This document shows, in pieces, positions 1 to 8,478 of a stretch of 64,000 nt of DNA. This DNA comes from Butyricimonas faecalis (GTDB lineage: Bacteria; Bacteroidota; Bacteroidia; Bacteroidales; Marinifilaceae). The translations under genes were made by a program, and so were the position numbers. The stretch lies in NCBI RefSeq assembly GCF_003991565.1, contig NZ_CP032819.1:2542001-2606000 (forward strand), in the 5' to 3' direction. A model generated the notes under the pieces. That model saw only the letters and a list, made by a program, of their open reading frames with translations. It was not told the origin of the DNA and did not search any database. The number at the start of each line of letters is the position of its first letter. The first letter of the stretch is position 1.

Positions 1-1
1 A

Positions 2-484
2 CTTGCCACTCCAGCCGAAGGGCTTTCCGGGAAATTTACCGCAAAAGACAAGAAAAGTTTCGGTATCTTACCGGGAATCACGGATCGGGAATATTACACG
101 AATTCCAATCACGTGCCCGTGTATTATAAATGCAGTGCCCGCCATAAAGCCGAAGTAGAGGCTCCCTATCACGACTTGACCCGGGGTGGTCATATTTTCT
201 ATGTCGAAATAGACGGGGATGCCACTCACAATCCGAGCACGATCATGTCAGTTGTCGATATGATGGATCGATACAACATGGGTTATTGTTCCGTGAACCA
301 CAACCGGAATCGTTGTATGGACTGCGGTTTCGAAGATGCTTCGGCACATTTGGAAGCTTGTCCGAAATGCGGAAGTACAAACATTGACCGCTTGCAAAGA
401 ATTACCGGTTATCTGGTAGGTACCACGGACCGCTGGAATCATGCAAAACTAGCAGAATTAAACGATCGGGTAAGACATGACTAA
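2..484 (+). CDS. nrdD: Anaerobic ribonucleoside-triphosphate reductase, C-terminal part (NrdD)
   Basis: This is the last 160 residues of the class III (oxygen-sensitive, glycyl radical) ribonucleotide reductase, which makes deoxyribonucleotides under anaerobic conditions. The frame is open from base 2, so the start lies outside the window. Visible are the zinc-binding cysteine pairs (NRCMDCGF and ACPKCGS) and, 14 residues further on, the glycyl radical loop RITGYLVG, whose glycine carries the radical. The sequence ends normally in TAA. It overlaps the activase gene by 8 bases, the usual nrdDG arrangement. Identification is firm; only the N-terminal catalytic barrel is missing, because of the window edge. 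Confidence 0.95.
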   Translation, partial: LATPAEGLSGKFTAKDKKSFGILPGITDREYYTNSNHVPVYYKCSARHKAEVEAPYHDLTRGGHIFYVEIDGDATHNPSTIMSVVDMMDRYNMGYCSVNHNRNRCMDCGFEDASAHLEACPKCGSTNIDRLQRITGYLVGTTDRWNHAKLAELNDRVRHD

Positions 485-995
485 CACGATTACATTATTG
501 GATATTATTGAAGATACCGTTGTTGATGGACCCGGATTCCGGGTATCCGTCTACGCGGCGGGTTGTTCCCATCATTGTCCGGGTTGCCATAACCCGCAAT
601 CCTGGAACTTACGGAACGGTCACCCGGTTCCTTTGGATTATATTATAGCGAAAATCACAAATAATCCCTTCTCCAACGTAACATTCAGTGGAGGAGATCC
701 GCTATTTCAAGTAGAGGGTTTCACGCGACTGGCCCAACGCCTGAAAAGCACCACGTCCAAAAACATCTGGTGCTACACGGGCTTCCGTTACGAAGAAATC
801 ATTAGCTCCAAACGGCTTTCTCAAATCCTGCCTTATATAGATGTTTTAGTCGACGGACGATTCGATCCGACCAAACGGAAAGAAGGACTCCTCTTTCGGG
901 GAAGTTCCAACCAAAGATTGATAAACGTTCCCGCCTCGCTTCGTTCGGGAAAGGTTATCCTCTGGGAATACAATCCATATCCCCAATACGTTTGA
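477..995 (+). CDS. nrdG: Anaerobic ribonucleotide reductase activating protein (NrdG)
   Basis: This is a radical SAM activase of 172 residues, a normal length. It uses a 4Fe-4S cluster and S-adenosylmethionine to place the glycyl radical on NrdD. The cluster ligands are the CSHHCPGC motif at residues 30-37, where the three cysteines have the radical SAM CxxxCxxC spacing, and the glycine-rich SGGDPL motif for SAM binding lies near residue 72. The ATG overlaps the end of nrdD, so the two are translationally coupled. No regulatory site can be judged because the operon start is outside the window. Confidence 0.95.
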   Translation: MTNTITLLDIIEDTVVDGPGFRVSVYAAGCSHHCPGCHNPQSWNLRNGHPVPLDYIIAKITNNPFSNVTFSGGDPLFQVEGFTRLAQRLKSTTSKNIWCYTGFRYEEIISSKRLSQILPYIDVLVDGRFDPTKRKEGLLFRGSSNQRLINVPASLRSGKVILWEYNPYPQYV

Positions 996-1011
996 TGAAA
1001 CCAGCCCAAAA

Positions 1012-1620
1012 ATGTATACACTCACGCACCATATTGTCTCACTCCCGACTTCACAATACATTCAGGAGTTTCGTGATCCGGAAAAGTTCATTTCTTTCTG
1101 CCGGCAATGTGAACGCTATAATCGTTGTTGGGCCTGCCCGCCTTTTGAGTTTAACACGGACGAATATCTCTCCGGTTATCAACAAACGTACATCATCGGG
1201 ACTAAAATAACATTCGATACGGCAACACGCGACTCCTGCACGACATTAGAAGAACACAAAACAATTTCCCTCCAAACCATAGAATCCGTCCGAAAGATCA
1301 TCGATCCACGGCTATTGACTCTTGAACATGAATATTCCGGTAGCCGGGCCTTTTATGCAGGGACCTGCCATTTATGCCCCAAAAACACGTGTACCCGAAT
1401 AAACGGGCATCCCTGTCTCCATCCTCAAGAAATACGCCCATCCCTTGAATCCGTCGGGTTTGACATCAGCAAAACAACCTCTGAACTCCTTCACATTGAA
1501 TTACAATGGAGTAACGATGCCCATTTACCGGAATACCTTACCCTCGTAAGTGGCCTTTTCACGAAAGAGAGTGCCTACGCCCCGATTTCCACCAGGATCT
1601 CGTCTTTACTCACGGTTTGA
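1012..1620 (+). CDS. DUF2284 family metal-binding protein
   Basis: This 202-residue protein has the cysteine pattern of the DUF2284 family of predicted metal-binding proteins. There is an N-terminal set (C30, C33, C39, C42 within FCRQCERYNRCWACPPF) and a central set (GTCHLCPKNTCTR). The cysteines suggest an iron-sulfur cluster or zinc, but the function is not known. It follows nrdG by 16 bases and may be cotranscribed with nrdDG. Its last 46 bases overlap the last 46 bases of the convergent biotin carrier gene, so the two mRNAs would be complementary at their 3' ends. Confidence 0.8.
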   Translation: MYTLTHHIVSLPTSQYIQEFRDPEKFISFCRQCERYNRCWACPPFEFNTDEYLSGYQQTYIIGTKITFDTATRDSCTTLEEHKTISLQTIESVRKIIDPRLLTLEHEYSGSRAFYAGTCHLCPKNTCTRINGHPCLHPQEIRPSLESVGFDISKTTSELLHIELQWSNDAHLPEYLTLVSGLFTKESAYAPISTRISSLLTV

Positions 1621-2105
1621 CCGGCAATCACACATACCCGGTGAACCCGTCCTTTTTGAGAAGCAACAATGACATTCTGCATTTTCATTGCCTCAAGCAC
1701 AACTAGGGTGTCTCCCTTGTTAATCTCCTGTCCTACTTCTATCGACACGTCCAGAATTTTTCCCGGCATAGGAGATTTAATGGTTATATCGAAGATTTCA
1801 CTCTGTCGGCCTGCCAATAATCTTTTCCGATTCAAAGAAAAGGGAGTTTCCACCGAAAAAGTATAAGCCACCCCATTAAGTAAAATCTCGTATTCATTCT
1901 GTCGGCGAGACACGATTTCCACCGGGTAGCGAATCCCCTTGTACAATAGGATCAAAAAACCATCTGCCTCCTCGACTAAGTCAATACGCATATTTTGCCG
2001 TTTCAGGCTAAACTCGTAATTATTCTTCACGGTGAACTCATACGCCGTGTTACTGCCACTAAGAGCTATATATTTCGTCACTTCTTTATTATCCATTCCG
2101 ATCAT
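1575..2105 (-). CDS. Biotin carboxyl carrier subunit of acyl-CoA carboxylase
   Basis: This 176-residue protein carries biotin between the carboxylase and transferase partners encoded just upstream. The C-terminal half is a biotinyl/lipoyl domain with the classical biotinylation site EAMKMQN (lysine about 141), preceded by SPMPGKI. Residues 1-90 form a separate N-terminal region that probably tethers it to the complex. The ATG shares one base with the stop codon of the biotin carboxylase gene (TAATG), which indicates translational coupling. It is the last gene of the three-gene operon behind the cobalamin riboswitch at 5285-5445. A sodium-pump decarboxylase would also need a membrane beta subunit, and none is here. 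Confidence 0.9.
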   Translation of the reverse strand: MIGMDNKEVTKYIALSGSNTAYEFTVKNNYEFSLKRQNMRIDLVEEADGFLILLYKGIRYPVEIVSRRQNEYEILLNGVAYTFSVETPFSLNRKRLLAGRQSEIFDITIKSPMPGKILDVSIEVGQEINKGDTLVVLEAMKMQNVIVASQKGRVHRVCVIAGQTVSKDEILVEIGA

Positions 2106-3589
2106 TATAAATTTCTAATTCGTTTATTAAGCACCCAAGGATCTATACGGGTGTCAGGACCAACTTCCGGTGTATTCTCGTGAGTATACGTATATACCGC
2201 AAACAAAGCACCCAATAATTCCTCGTGAGGCTCTCTCCAAATGGGGGAACTCAACCGATTCTCTACAAACGAGGTATCGAAATCACCACTCCGATAAGTG
2301 TCGTTATGAAGAACTGCTTTACAAAAGGGAACCGTAGTCCGGATTCCCTTTACATGGAATCTCTCCAGCGCGGAAAGCATCCGCTCGATCGCTTGTTCTC
2401 GCGTCTCGCCGGTAACGATCAATTTAGCCACCATCGAATCGAAAAAAGGAGTAATTTCCGAACCGGGAGCAATTCCCGTTTCAATACGGATATGATTTCC
2501 CTGCGGCAAACGCAATCGTCGGATAATTCCCATACTGGGAGTAAACCCTGCCTGCACATCCTCCGCATTAATCCTACATTCGATAGCCCAACCTGTAAGT
2601 CGAATTTGAGACTGACGAAACGGTAGTTTACGCCCGGCAGCAATATTAAATTGCAACTCCACCAGATCAAGTCCCGTGATTTCCTCGGTAACAGGATGTT
2701 CCACCTGAATACGAGTATTCATCTCCATGAAATAAAAACGCTTTTGACTATCCAGCAAAAACTCCACGGTTCCCAAATTTTGATACCTTGCAGCTTTAGC
2801 CAAAGCAACAGCAGCCGTGGCCATCTTTTTCCGTAAACGATCATCGAGAGCCGGAGAGGGAGCCTCTTCCATTAACTTTTGATGTTTACGCTGAATGGAA
2901 CACTCTCGTTCGCCCAAGTGAATCACATTTCCATGATTATCGGCAACAATCTGAAACTCGATATGCTTCGGACTTTCAAGATACTTTTCAATGAAAACAG
3001 AAGGATCATTAAAAGCCACTTGCGCCTCTGCCGTGGCTAACTTGTATAATTGCGACAATTCACTTTTCTTACGTACAATACGCATACCTCTTCCGCCTCC
3101 CCCGGAGACAGCCTTTATAATAACCGGATACCCCAGCTTGTCTGCCGTTTCCCGAGCATCATCAATATTCCGGACAGCTCCCTTGCTAGCTCCCAGCATC
3201 GGTACTCCACTACGTTCCGCAATCTCCTTTGCTGCCACTTTATCACTCATTAGACGAATCACTTCCGGCGAGGGACCGATAAAAATAATTCCATTCTCTC
3301 GACAACGTTCTGCCAATTCCGCATTCTCCGACAAATAGCCATACCCCGGATGTATCGACTCGATCTCATGCTCCCGGGCCAAATAAATCAAACAGTCAAT
3401 ATCCAAAAATTCAGACACTTTCCCATCCGTCTCCGGGAAATCAAGAACAAAATCTACAGACGATAAATACACGGCCTCCGGTTCCTTCCGGGTACGAATG
3501 GCGTATGTCACGATTCCCATACGTTTGGCCGTACGTGCAATCCGGATAGCAATCTCGCCCCGGTTAGCTATTAAAACTGATTTTATCAT
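2105..3589 (-). CDS. Biotin carboxylase subunit of acyl-CoA carboxylase
   Basis: This is the 494-residue ATP-dependent biotin carboxylase, which charges carrier biotin with bicarbonate. Visible are the N-terminal KSVLIANRGEIAIR motif, the PGYGYLSEN motif near residue 81, the ATP-grasp glycine loop GGGGRGMR at 163-170, and the catalytic segment EMNTRIQVEHPVTE near residue 300. The sequence resembles AccC but also propionyl-CoA carboxylase alpha chains lacking the biotin domain, which here is a separate protein. It lies between the transferase (16 bases upstream) and carrier (one-base overlap) genes, so the enzyme is a three-subunit form. The acyl-CoA substrate is decided by the transferase, not by this subunit. 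Confidence 0.92.
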   Translation of the reverse strand: MIKSVLIANRGEIAIRIARTAKRMGIVTYAIRTRKEPEAVYLSSVDFVLDFPETDGKVSEFLDIDCLIYLAREHEIESIHPGYGYLSENAELAERCRENGIIFIGPSPEVIRLMSDKVAAKEIAERSGVPMLGASKGAVRNIDDARETADKLGYPVIIKAVSGGGGRGMRIVRKKSELSQLYKLATAEAQVAFNDPSVFIEKYLESPKHIEFQIVADNHGNVIHLGERECSIQRKHQKLMEEAPSPALDDRLRKKMATAAVALAKAARYQNLGTVEFLLDSQKRFYFMEMNTRIQVEHPVTEEITGLDLVELQFNIAAGRKLPFRQSQIRLTGWAIECRINAEDVQAGFTPSMGIIRRLRLPQGNHIRIETGIAPGSEITPFFDSMVAKLIVTGETREQAIERMLSALERFHVKGIRTTVPFCKAVLHNDTYRSGDFDTSFVENRLSSPIWREPHEELLGALFAVYTYTHENTPEVGPDTRIDPWVLNKRIRNL

Positions 3590-3605
3590 ACTTTACATTT
3601 TACAT

Positions 3606-5147
3606 TTAAAGAGGAATATTTCCATGCTTACGTCGTGGTAAGCTCACCGATTTTTTCTCCAGAGATTTCAATACCCGTATAATTTTCTGTCGGGTAACCG
3701 CCGGATCTATTACCTCATCAATAAATCCCTTCTCGTTAGCGATATAAGGATTAGCCACCTCATCCCTATACCGCACCAGCAAGTCTTTTTTCAAAGCTAC
3801 AGGATCATCTGCCTCGGCAAGCTCCTTATGATAAAGAATCGCAATAGCCCCTTCCGGCCCCATGACGGCAATTTCGGCTGTCGGCCATGCAAAATTATAA
3901 TCTCCACCAATCCCTTTGCTGTTCATCACGATATAAGCTCCTCCATAAGATTTACGCAGAACCACGGTAATCTTGGGAACCGTTGCCCGCGTGTAAGCAT
4001 ATAGGAGTTTGGCTCCATGCCGGATAATTCCAGCATGTTCCTGATCAGCCCCCGGTAGGAAACCGGGTACGTCCTCCAAAGTAACAATCGGAATATTAAA
4101 ACTATCACAGAAATTAATAAAGCGAGCAGCTTTTACCGATGAATTCATATCCAGAGTACCCGCCATCACTTTAGGTTGATTCGCAATAATCCCGGTCACG
4201 AATCCTCCGAAGCGGGCTAAGCCGATAATGATATTGGGGGCATAACTCTCCGCAATCTCCAAAAACTTTCCCTTATCGGTAATCAACCGGATAACATCCC
4301 TCACATCATAAGGCTTATCCGGATCCTCAGGCACGATATCCCGTAAAATCTCTTCTACCCGGTCAACCGGGTCATCCGTCATCAGGAAAGGAGCATTCTC
4401 AATATTATTGGAAGGCAAGTAAGCCAACAACATCTTCACTCCCAACAACGTATTTTCATCATCATTAAAAACGAAATCCGCCACACCCGATTTTTCCGCA
4501 TGTACAGAGGCACCACCAAGTTCTTCGGGAGAAATTGTTTCATTCAGCACCTGTTTTACCACGTTAGGACCAGTCACGAACATATAACTAGTTGCTGCCG
4601 TCATAAAAATAAAGTCGGTCAAAGCAGGCGAATAAACAGCACCCCCGGCAGCCGGCCCCATGATAACCGAAATCTGAGGGATCACTCTAGAAGAAAGTAC
4701 ATTTCGCCGGAATATTCCTGCATACCCCGCCAAACTAGCCACTCCTTCCTGAATCCGGGCTCCTCCCGAATCGATCAGTCCCACGACAGGAGACCCCGTT
4801 TTCAATGCCATATCCTGTACCTTCATAATTTTAGCCGCATGCACGGAACCCAATGAACCACCTTGCACGTTAAAATCCTGCGAATAAGCAAAAACCTGAC
4901 GTCCATTCACGGTACCGAATCCGGCAATCACGCCATCCCCGTACGAACGTACGGCTTTACCAAAAGAAGTCGTAGCCGAAGGAGAATAAGCATCCACCTC
5001 TTCAAACGTTCCCTCATCGAAAAGAAATGCAATCCGTTCCCGAGCGGTAAGCTTTCCCCGATTATGCTGTTTATCCTCGTACTCCTTACCGTATTGTCGG
5101 GCTAAAGCATCTTGTCTTTCCAGAAATTTTTCAAACGATTTTCTCAT
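3606..5147 (-). CDS. Acyl-CoA carboxylase carboxyltransferase subunit (propionyl-CoA carboxylase beta type)
   Basis: This 513-residue carboxyltransferase has the length and motifs of propionyl-CoA carboxylase beta chains: KLTARERI near the N-terminus, SQDFNVQGGSLG, the oxyanion loops DSGGARIQEG and MGPAAGGAVYSPA, and a C-terminal crotonase fold with SYGGAYIVM. It would transfer CO2 from biotin to propionyl-CoA, giving methylmalonyl-CoA. The same family also includes the alpha subunit of methylmalonyl-CoA decarboxylase, but the lack of an OadB-like membrane subunit and the presence of a biotin carboxylase favour ATP-driven carboxylation. It is the first gene behind a cobalamin riboswitch, which links it to B12-dependent methylmalonyl-CoA mutase metabolism. 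Confidence 0.88.
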   Translation of the reverse strand: MRKSFEKFLERQDALARQYGKEYEDKQHNRGKLTARERIAFLFDEGTFEEVDAYSPSATTSFGKAVRSYGDGVIAGFGTVNGRQVFAYSQDFNVQGGSLGSVHAAKIMKVQDMALKTGSPVVGLIDSGGARIQEGVASLAGYAGIFRRNVLSSRVIPQISVIMGPAAGGAVYSPALTDFIFMTAATSYMFVTGPNVVKQVLNETISPEELGGASVHAEKSGVADFVFNDDENTLLGVKMLLAYLPSNNIENAPFLMTDDPVDRVEEILRDIVPEDPDKPYDVRDVIRLITDKGKFLEIAESYAPNIIIGLARFGGFVTGIIANQPKVMAGTLDMNSSVKAARFINFCDSFNIPIVTLEDVPGFLPGADQEHAGIIRHGAKLLYAYTRATVPKITVVLRKSYGGAYIVMNSKGIGGDYNFAWPTAEIAVMGPEGAIAILYHKELAEADDPVALKKDLLVRYRDEVANPYIANEKGFIDEVIDPAVTRQKIIRVLKSLEKKSVSLPRRKHGNIPL

Positions 5148-5284
5148 ACTAAATTAGTTTATACACTATTTAGCTTCACACGAAATAAAGGGAAAAAATA
5201 AGAAAGAAATTACGACCCACGTATTTCAACAGGGCTAATAAGTCTGACCTTAGCTTTATTCCGCGAAAGCATTGTCAATCCGCA

Positions 5285-5445
5285 AAGGCAGGTATCCTGA
5301 CTTTCACCGTTTTTGCCGTCCTTCCCATCTTTTGAACAGTGGACATCAGTGGCAAATCCTTTCTGGTGATTACAGTTGCGCGACAGTCCGTGATTCTCAC
5401 ACGGTTCCCTATTCTCCCCGCTGAAACGGGGCACCTGAGCAGTCT
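5285..5445 (-). promoter_or_regulatory. Cobalamin riboswitch upstream of the acyl-CoA carboxylase operon
   Basis: Read on the minus strand, the conserved cobalamin aptamer blocks occur in order: AGGTGCCCCG, ATAGGGAACC, GTGAGAATCACGG, GCGCAACTGTAATC, GCCACTG, GGGAAGG and AGTCAGGATACCTGCC. The element points at the carboxyltransferase gene, whose start is about 140 bases further on. The usual AGACCTGCC ending is ATACCTGCC here. In B12-rich cells such a switch normally lowers expression of the genes below it. No clear terminator follows it before the start codon, so control may act on translation initiation. Confidence 0.9.
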
Positions 5446-5562
5446 GATTACATGTTGCAAAGAACTTTGACGGGAACAAATGTATAAAATATAATTGGTT
5501 TATAACACCAATGCCTGTAACTTTTCATCACCTTTAAGCGTTTCATCATAAAACAAATCACT

Positions 5563-6381
5563 ATGAAAAAAATATTGTTTGTCATTTTCATGCTCTACCT
5601 CACGATAGCCGGCGCTTTCGCACAAGAACAAATCACCGTATCCCAATTCCAAGGCAAAAAAATCACAGAGATCGAGGCTCACGGGGTCTTTAGTATTATT
5701 GTCAGACAAGGCACCTCCACCGGAGTCACGGTAAACATTCCCGCCCGGTTTGAAAAGCAACTTGTCCTAAGACTGAATCCCGACGGGAAACTGCAAATCC
5801 ATATCGAAGGGAAGATCACGAGTAAAAATAGAAGAAACAATGATGAAGACCAATTCACGGCAGAAGTCACCGTTACCACCCTCAATCAGGTCAAGCTAAC
5901 CGGGGTCTGCAAACTGGAAACGATCGGGGATTTCACGACAAACAAGCTAAAAGTAGACCTTTCCGGGGCAAGCAAAATGCTCGTGGGCGGAGACTTCTTG
6001 GCAAAAGAAAAACTTGAAATAAAACTAAGCGGAGCCTCTAACTTCAAAGGTAAAATAACCAGCCCCGAATCTAATTTCAATATCAGTGGAGCTTCTAAGT
6101 TGACCCTGCAAGGCAACACGATTCGTTGTAAAATAGAAGTATCGGGAGCCTCGAAAGCAGCCCTTGACAACTTTTCGGTAAACGAACTAAAAGCAGAAGT
6201 ATCGGGAGCTGCAAAAGCTCAATTCCAAGTCAAGGAAAAAATCAGCCTACATACTTCCGGTGCTTCAAAGGCCACGTACTCCGGAGATCCGATCATCCTC
6301 TCCCTACACTCTTCAGGAGCCTCTAACATCAATAAAATTAATTCAACATCTTTAGAAGACAGAAAAGAATATGAGAAATAA
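5563..6381 (+). CDS. Head-GIN (DUF2807) domain exported protein
   Basis: This is a 272-residue protein with a signal peptide (MKKILFVIFMLYLTIAGAFA, cut before QEQ) and no lipobox, so it is periplasmic or exported. The body is a right-handed beta-helix-like DUF2807 region with repeated SGAS or SGAA turns about every 20 residues (LSGASKM, LSGASNF, ISGASKL, VSGASKA, VSGAAKA, TSGASKA, SSGASNI). Proteins of this family are common in Bacteroidetes; their role is unknown, though a surface or adhesive one has been suggested. It stands alone between two cobalamin riboswitches that face away from each other and has no visible link to B12. Confidence 0.85.
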   Translation: MKKILFVIFMLYLTIAGAFAQEQITVSQFQGKKITEIEAHGVFSIIVRQGTSTGVTVNIPARFEKQLVLRLNPDGKLQIHIEGKITSKNRRNNDEDQFTAEVTVTTLNQVKLTGVCKLETIGDFTTNKLKVDLSGASKMLVGGDFLAKEKLEIKLSGASNFKGKITSPESNFNISGASKLTLQGNTIRCKIEVSGASKAALDNFSVNELKAEVSGAAKAQFQVKEKISLHTSGASKATYSGDPIILSLHSSGASNINKINSTSLEDRKEYEK

Positions 6382-6442
6382 TAATTCACTTGAAAGCATC
6401 CGAAATACCAAGAAAATAACACAACGTTTTCAACAAATTCAT

Positions 6443-6450
6443 TACCTTTG
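6443..6450 (+). promoter_or_regulatory. Bacteroidetes -7 promoter element
   Basis: TACCTTTG fits the Bacteroidetes -7 consensus TAnnTTTG and lies about 10-20 bases before the first aptamer bases of the cobalamin riboswitch. Transcription would start near 6456. The -33 TTTG box is not clear. Confidence 0.55.
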
Positions 6451-6460
6451 CACTGAATTG

Positions 6461-6628
6461 GTTCCGGGAGATTGAATCATCAACCGGATGAAAAGGGAAT
6501 CGGGTGAAAATCCCGGACAGTCCTCGCTGCTGTAAAACTCCATTCAACGTCCCGATACATACTTTTTCCACTGGTTTAAAAGAAATCGGGAAGGAATTGG
6601 GACGGGAGCCAGTCAGAAGACCTGCCAT
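6461..6628 (+). promoter_or_regulatory. Cobalamin riboswitch upstream of an AspT/YidE-type transporter
   Basis: The plus strand carries GATGAAAAGGGAAT, CGGGTGAAAATCCCGGAC, CTGCTGTAAAACTC, CCACTGG, CGGGAAGG and AGTCAGAAGACCTGCC in the order and spacing of cobalamin aptamers. The first ATG of the transporter lies 116 bases downstream, leaving room for an expression platform. This is the only B12-responsive element in the window that leads to a transporter not already known to move corrinoids. Confidence 0.93.
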
Positions 6629-6743
6629 TCATTAAAGGCTGTTTTTGCTCGAGGGATTAGAGAAACAGTACGAAAAACAAATATACAATTATAATTTTAG
6701 TGCAGGCGTATTGCTTTTGCAATCCGGTGCTGCCAATTTATTT

Positions 6744-8426
6744 ATGGAATTATTAAAAGATCTTTTCGAGGGAAGTCCCAATCTTTGGGGTGGCGGAGTA
6801 GCACACTCCGTGCTTATTTTATCGTTAGTAATCGCTTTCGGCATCATGCTAGGAAAGGTAAAAATTGCCGGGATCTCACTTGGTGTCACGTGGATTCTTT
6901 TTGTTGGAATCGTTTTCGGGCATTTCAATTTAAGCCTAAACGAACACCTACTTCACTTTCTGAAAGAATTCGGGTTAATCCTATTCGTTTATTCCATCGG
7001 CCTACAGGTAGGTCCAGGCTTTTTCTCCGCCTTCAAAAAGGGCGGCTTCACGCTGAACATACTGGCCGTCACGTCCGTTTCACTAAGTGTCGCGGTTGCT
7101 ATTGTCCTCTATCTCGTGACAGACACTCCTATCACAACCATAGTAGGCATCCTTTCCGGAGCTGTCACCAACACGCCTGGTCTAGGAGCTGCCCAACAAG
7201 CCAACAGCGACCTAAACGGTATCGACGCCCCGGAAATCGCTATGGGATATGCCGTAGCCTATCCTCTAGGAGTAATCGGAGCAATCTTGGCATTACAAAG
7301 CCTAAAGTACATCCTAAAAATTAACACGACAACAGAAGAAGCCGAGGCTGAAAAAGGCATGGGCCACTTACAGGAACTTACAGTACGTCCCGTCTCTTTG
7401 GAAATCATCAACAAGGCTATTGACAATAAAACCATCAAAGACATTCATCCCCTGGTAAACCGCAAATTTGTCATCTCACGTATACGCGATCAATACGGGA
7501 AACAGGAACTGGTCAACTCGGACACCGAACTGCATCTTGGAGATCAAATACTTGTAATTTCCAACCCCAAAGATATTGAAGCCATTACCGTATTTTTCGG
7601 TAAACAAATTGACGTGAAATGGGAAGATGAGGATAGCAATCTCGTCTCACGCCGCATCCTCATCACGAAGCCCGAACTGAACGGGAAAACTTTATCCCAG
7701 CTCCGGATACGCCGAAACTTTGGGGCCAGCATTACCCGGGTAAACCGTTCCGGGGTGGATCTGGTAGCAGCTCCAAACTTACAACTGCAAATGGGAGACC
7801 GTGTCACCGTCGTCGGAAGCGAACTGGCAGTGAGTCATGCAGAGAAAATACTTGGCAATTCCCTGAAACGTTTGAACCATCCCAACTTGATACCTATATT
7901 TATCGGCATCGCCCTCGGGTGTATACTAGGAAGTATCCCATTCATGCTGCCCGGAATTCCGCAACCGCTAAAACTAGGGCTAGCCGGAGGTCCCCTTATC
8001 ATTTCAATCCTCATCAGCCGTTTCGGCCCACACTACAAATTAATCACGTACACGACCATGAGTGCCAACCTTATGGTTCGGGAAATAGGAATTTCCTTAT
8101 TCCTTGCTTGTGTCGGTTTAGGAGCCGGAAAAGGCTTTATCGAAACCATCGTGAACGAAGGAGGCTACATGTGGATCGGCTATGGAGCAATCATTACCAT
8201 TTTCCCGCTACTTTTGACCGGACTAATTGGACGCTATGGTTGTAAACTAAATTATTACACGCTGATCGGTATTCTTTCCGGGGCCAACACGAATCCTCCC
8301 GCATTAGCCTATTCCAATGAACAGACCTCATGCGACGCCCCGGCCGTAGGTTATGCCACCGTTTACCCATTAGCCATGTTCCTTCGGGTTCTTTCGGCAC
8401 AATTACTTATTCTCGCTTTGGGATAA
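6744..8426 (+). CDS. AspT/YidE/YbjL-type membrane transporter with two TrkA-C (RCK) domains
   Basis: This is a 560-residue inner-membrane protein with the layout of the AspT aspartate:alanine exchanger and YidE/YbjL family. About five hydrophobic helices come first, then two cytosolic TrkA-C domains (roughly residues 200-370), then five or six more helices. The duplicated membrane halves carry the paired motifs SGAVTNTPGLGAAQQA and SGANTNPPALAYSN. The first ATG at 6744 is chosen because upstream codons offer only a TTG and would extend into the riboswitch tail. The substrate is unknown; the family includes amino-acid and organic-acid antiporters. Control by a B12 riboswitch suggests a substrate tied to B12 status, such as a corrinoid precursor, a succinate/propionate-linked acid, or cobalt. 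Confidence 0.85.
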   Translation: MELLKDLFEGSPNLWGGGVAHSVLILSLVIAFGIMLGKVKIAGISLGVTWILFVGIVFGHFNLSLNEHLLHFLKEFGLILFVYSIGLQVGPGFFSAFKKGGFTLNILAVTSVSLSVAVAIVLYLVTDTPITTIVGILSGAVTNTPGLGAAQQANSDLNGIDAPEIAMGYAVAYPLGVIGAILALQSLKYILKINTTTEEAEAEKGMGHLQELTVRPVSLEIINKAIDNKTIKDIHPLVNRKFVISRIRDQYGKQELVNSDTELHLGDQILVISNPKDIEAITVFFGKQIDVKWEDEDSNLVSRRILITKPELNGKTLSQLRIRRNFGASITRVNRSGVDLVAAPNLQLQMGDRVTVVGSELAVSHAEKILGNSLKRLNHPNLIPIFIGIALGCILGSIPFMLPGIPQPLKLGLAGGPLIISILISRFGPHYKLITYTTMSANLMVREIGISLFLACVGLGAGKGFIETIVNEGGYMWIGYGAIITIFPLLLTGLIGRYGCKLNYYTLIGILSGANTNPPALAYSNEQTSCDAPAVGYATVYPLAMFLRVLSAQLLILALG

Positions 8427-8478
8427 CCTATTTAAAATACGGATACATTTAACCATATTTGAAAGCTAGCACCCAAAC

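Noticed and set aside
5210..5479. Open frames of 60-90 codons on the minus strand
   Set aside because: They lie across the cobalamin riboswitch and are products of its sequence.
6645..6743. TTG start extending the AspT-type transporter by 33 residues
   Set aside because: The region follows the riboswitch and probably contains its expression platform; the ATG at 6744 gives the family start.
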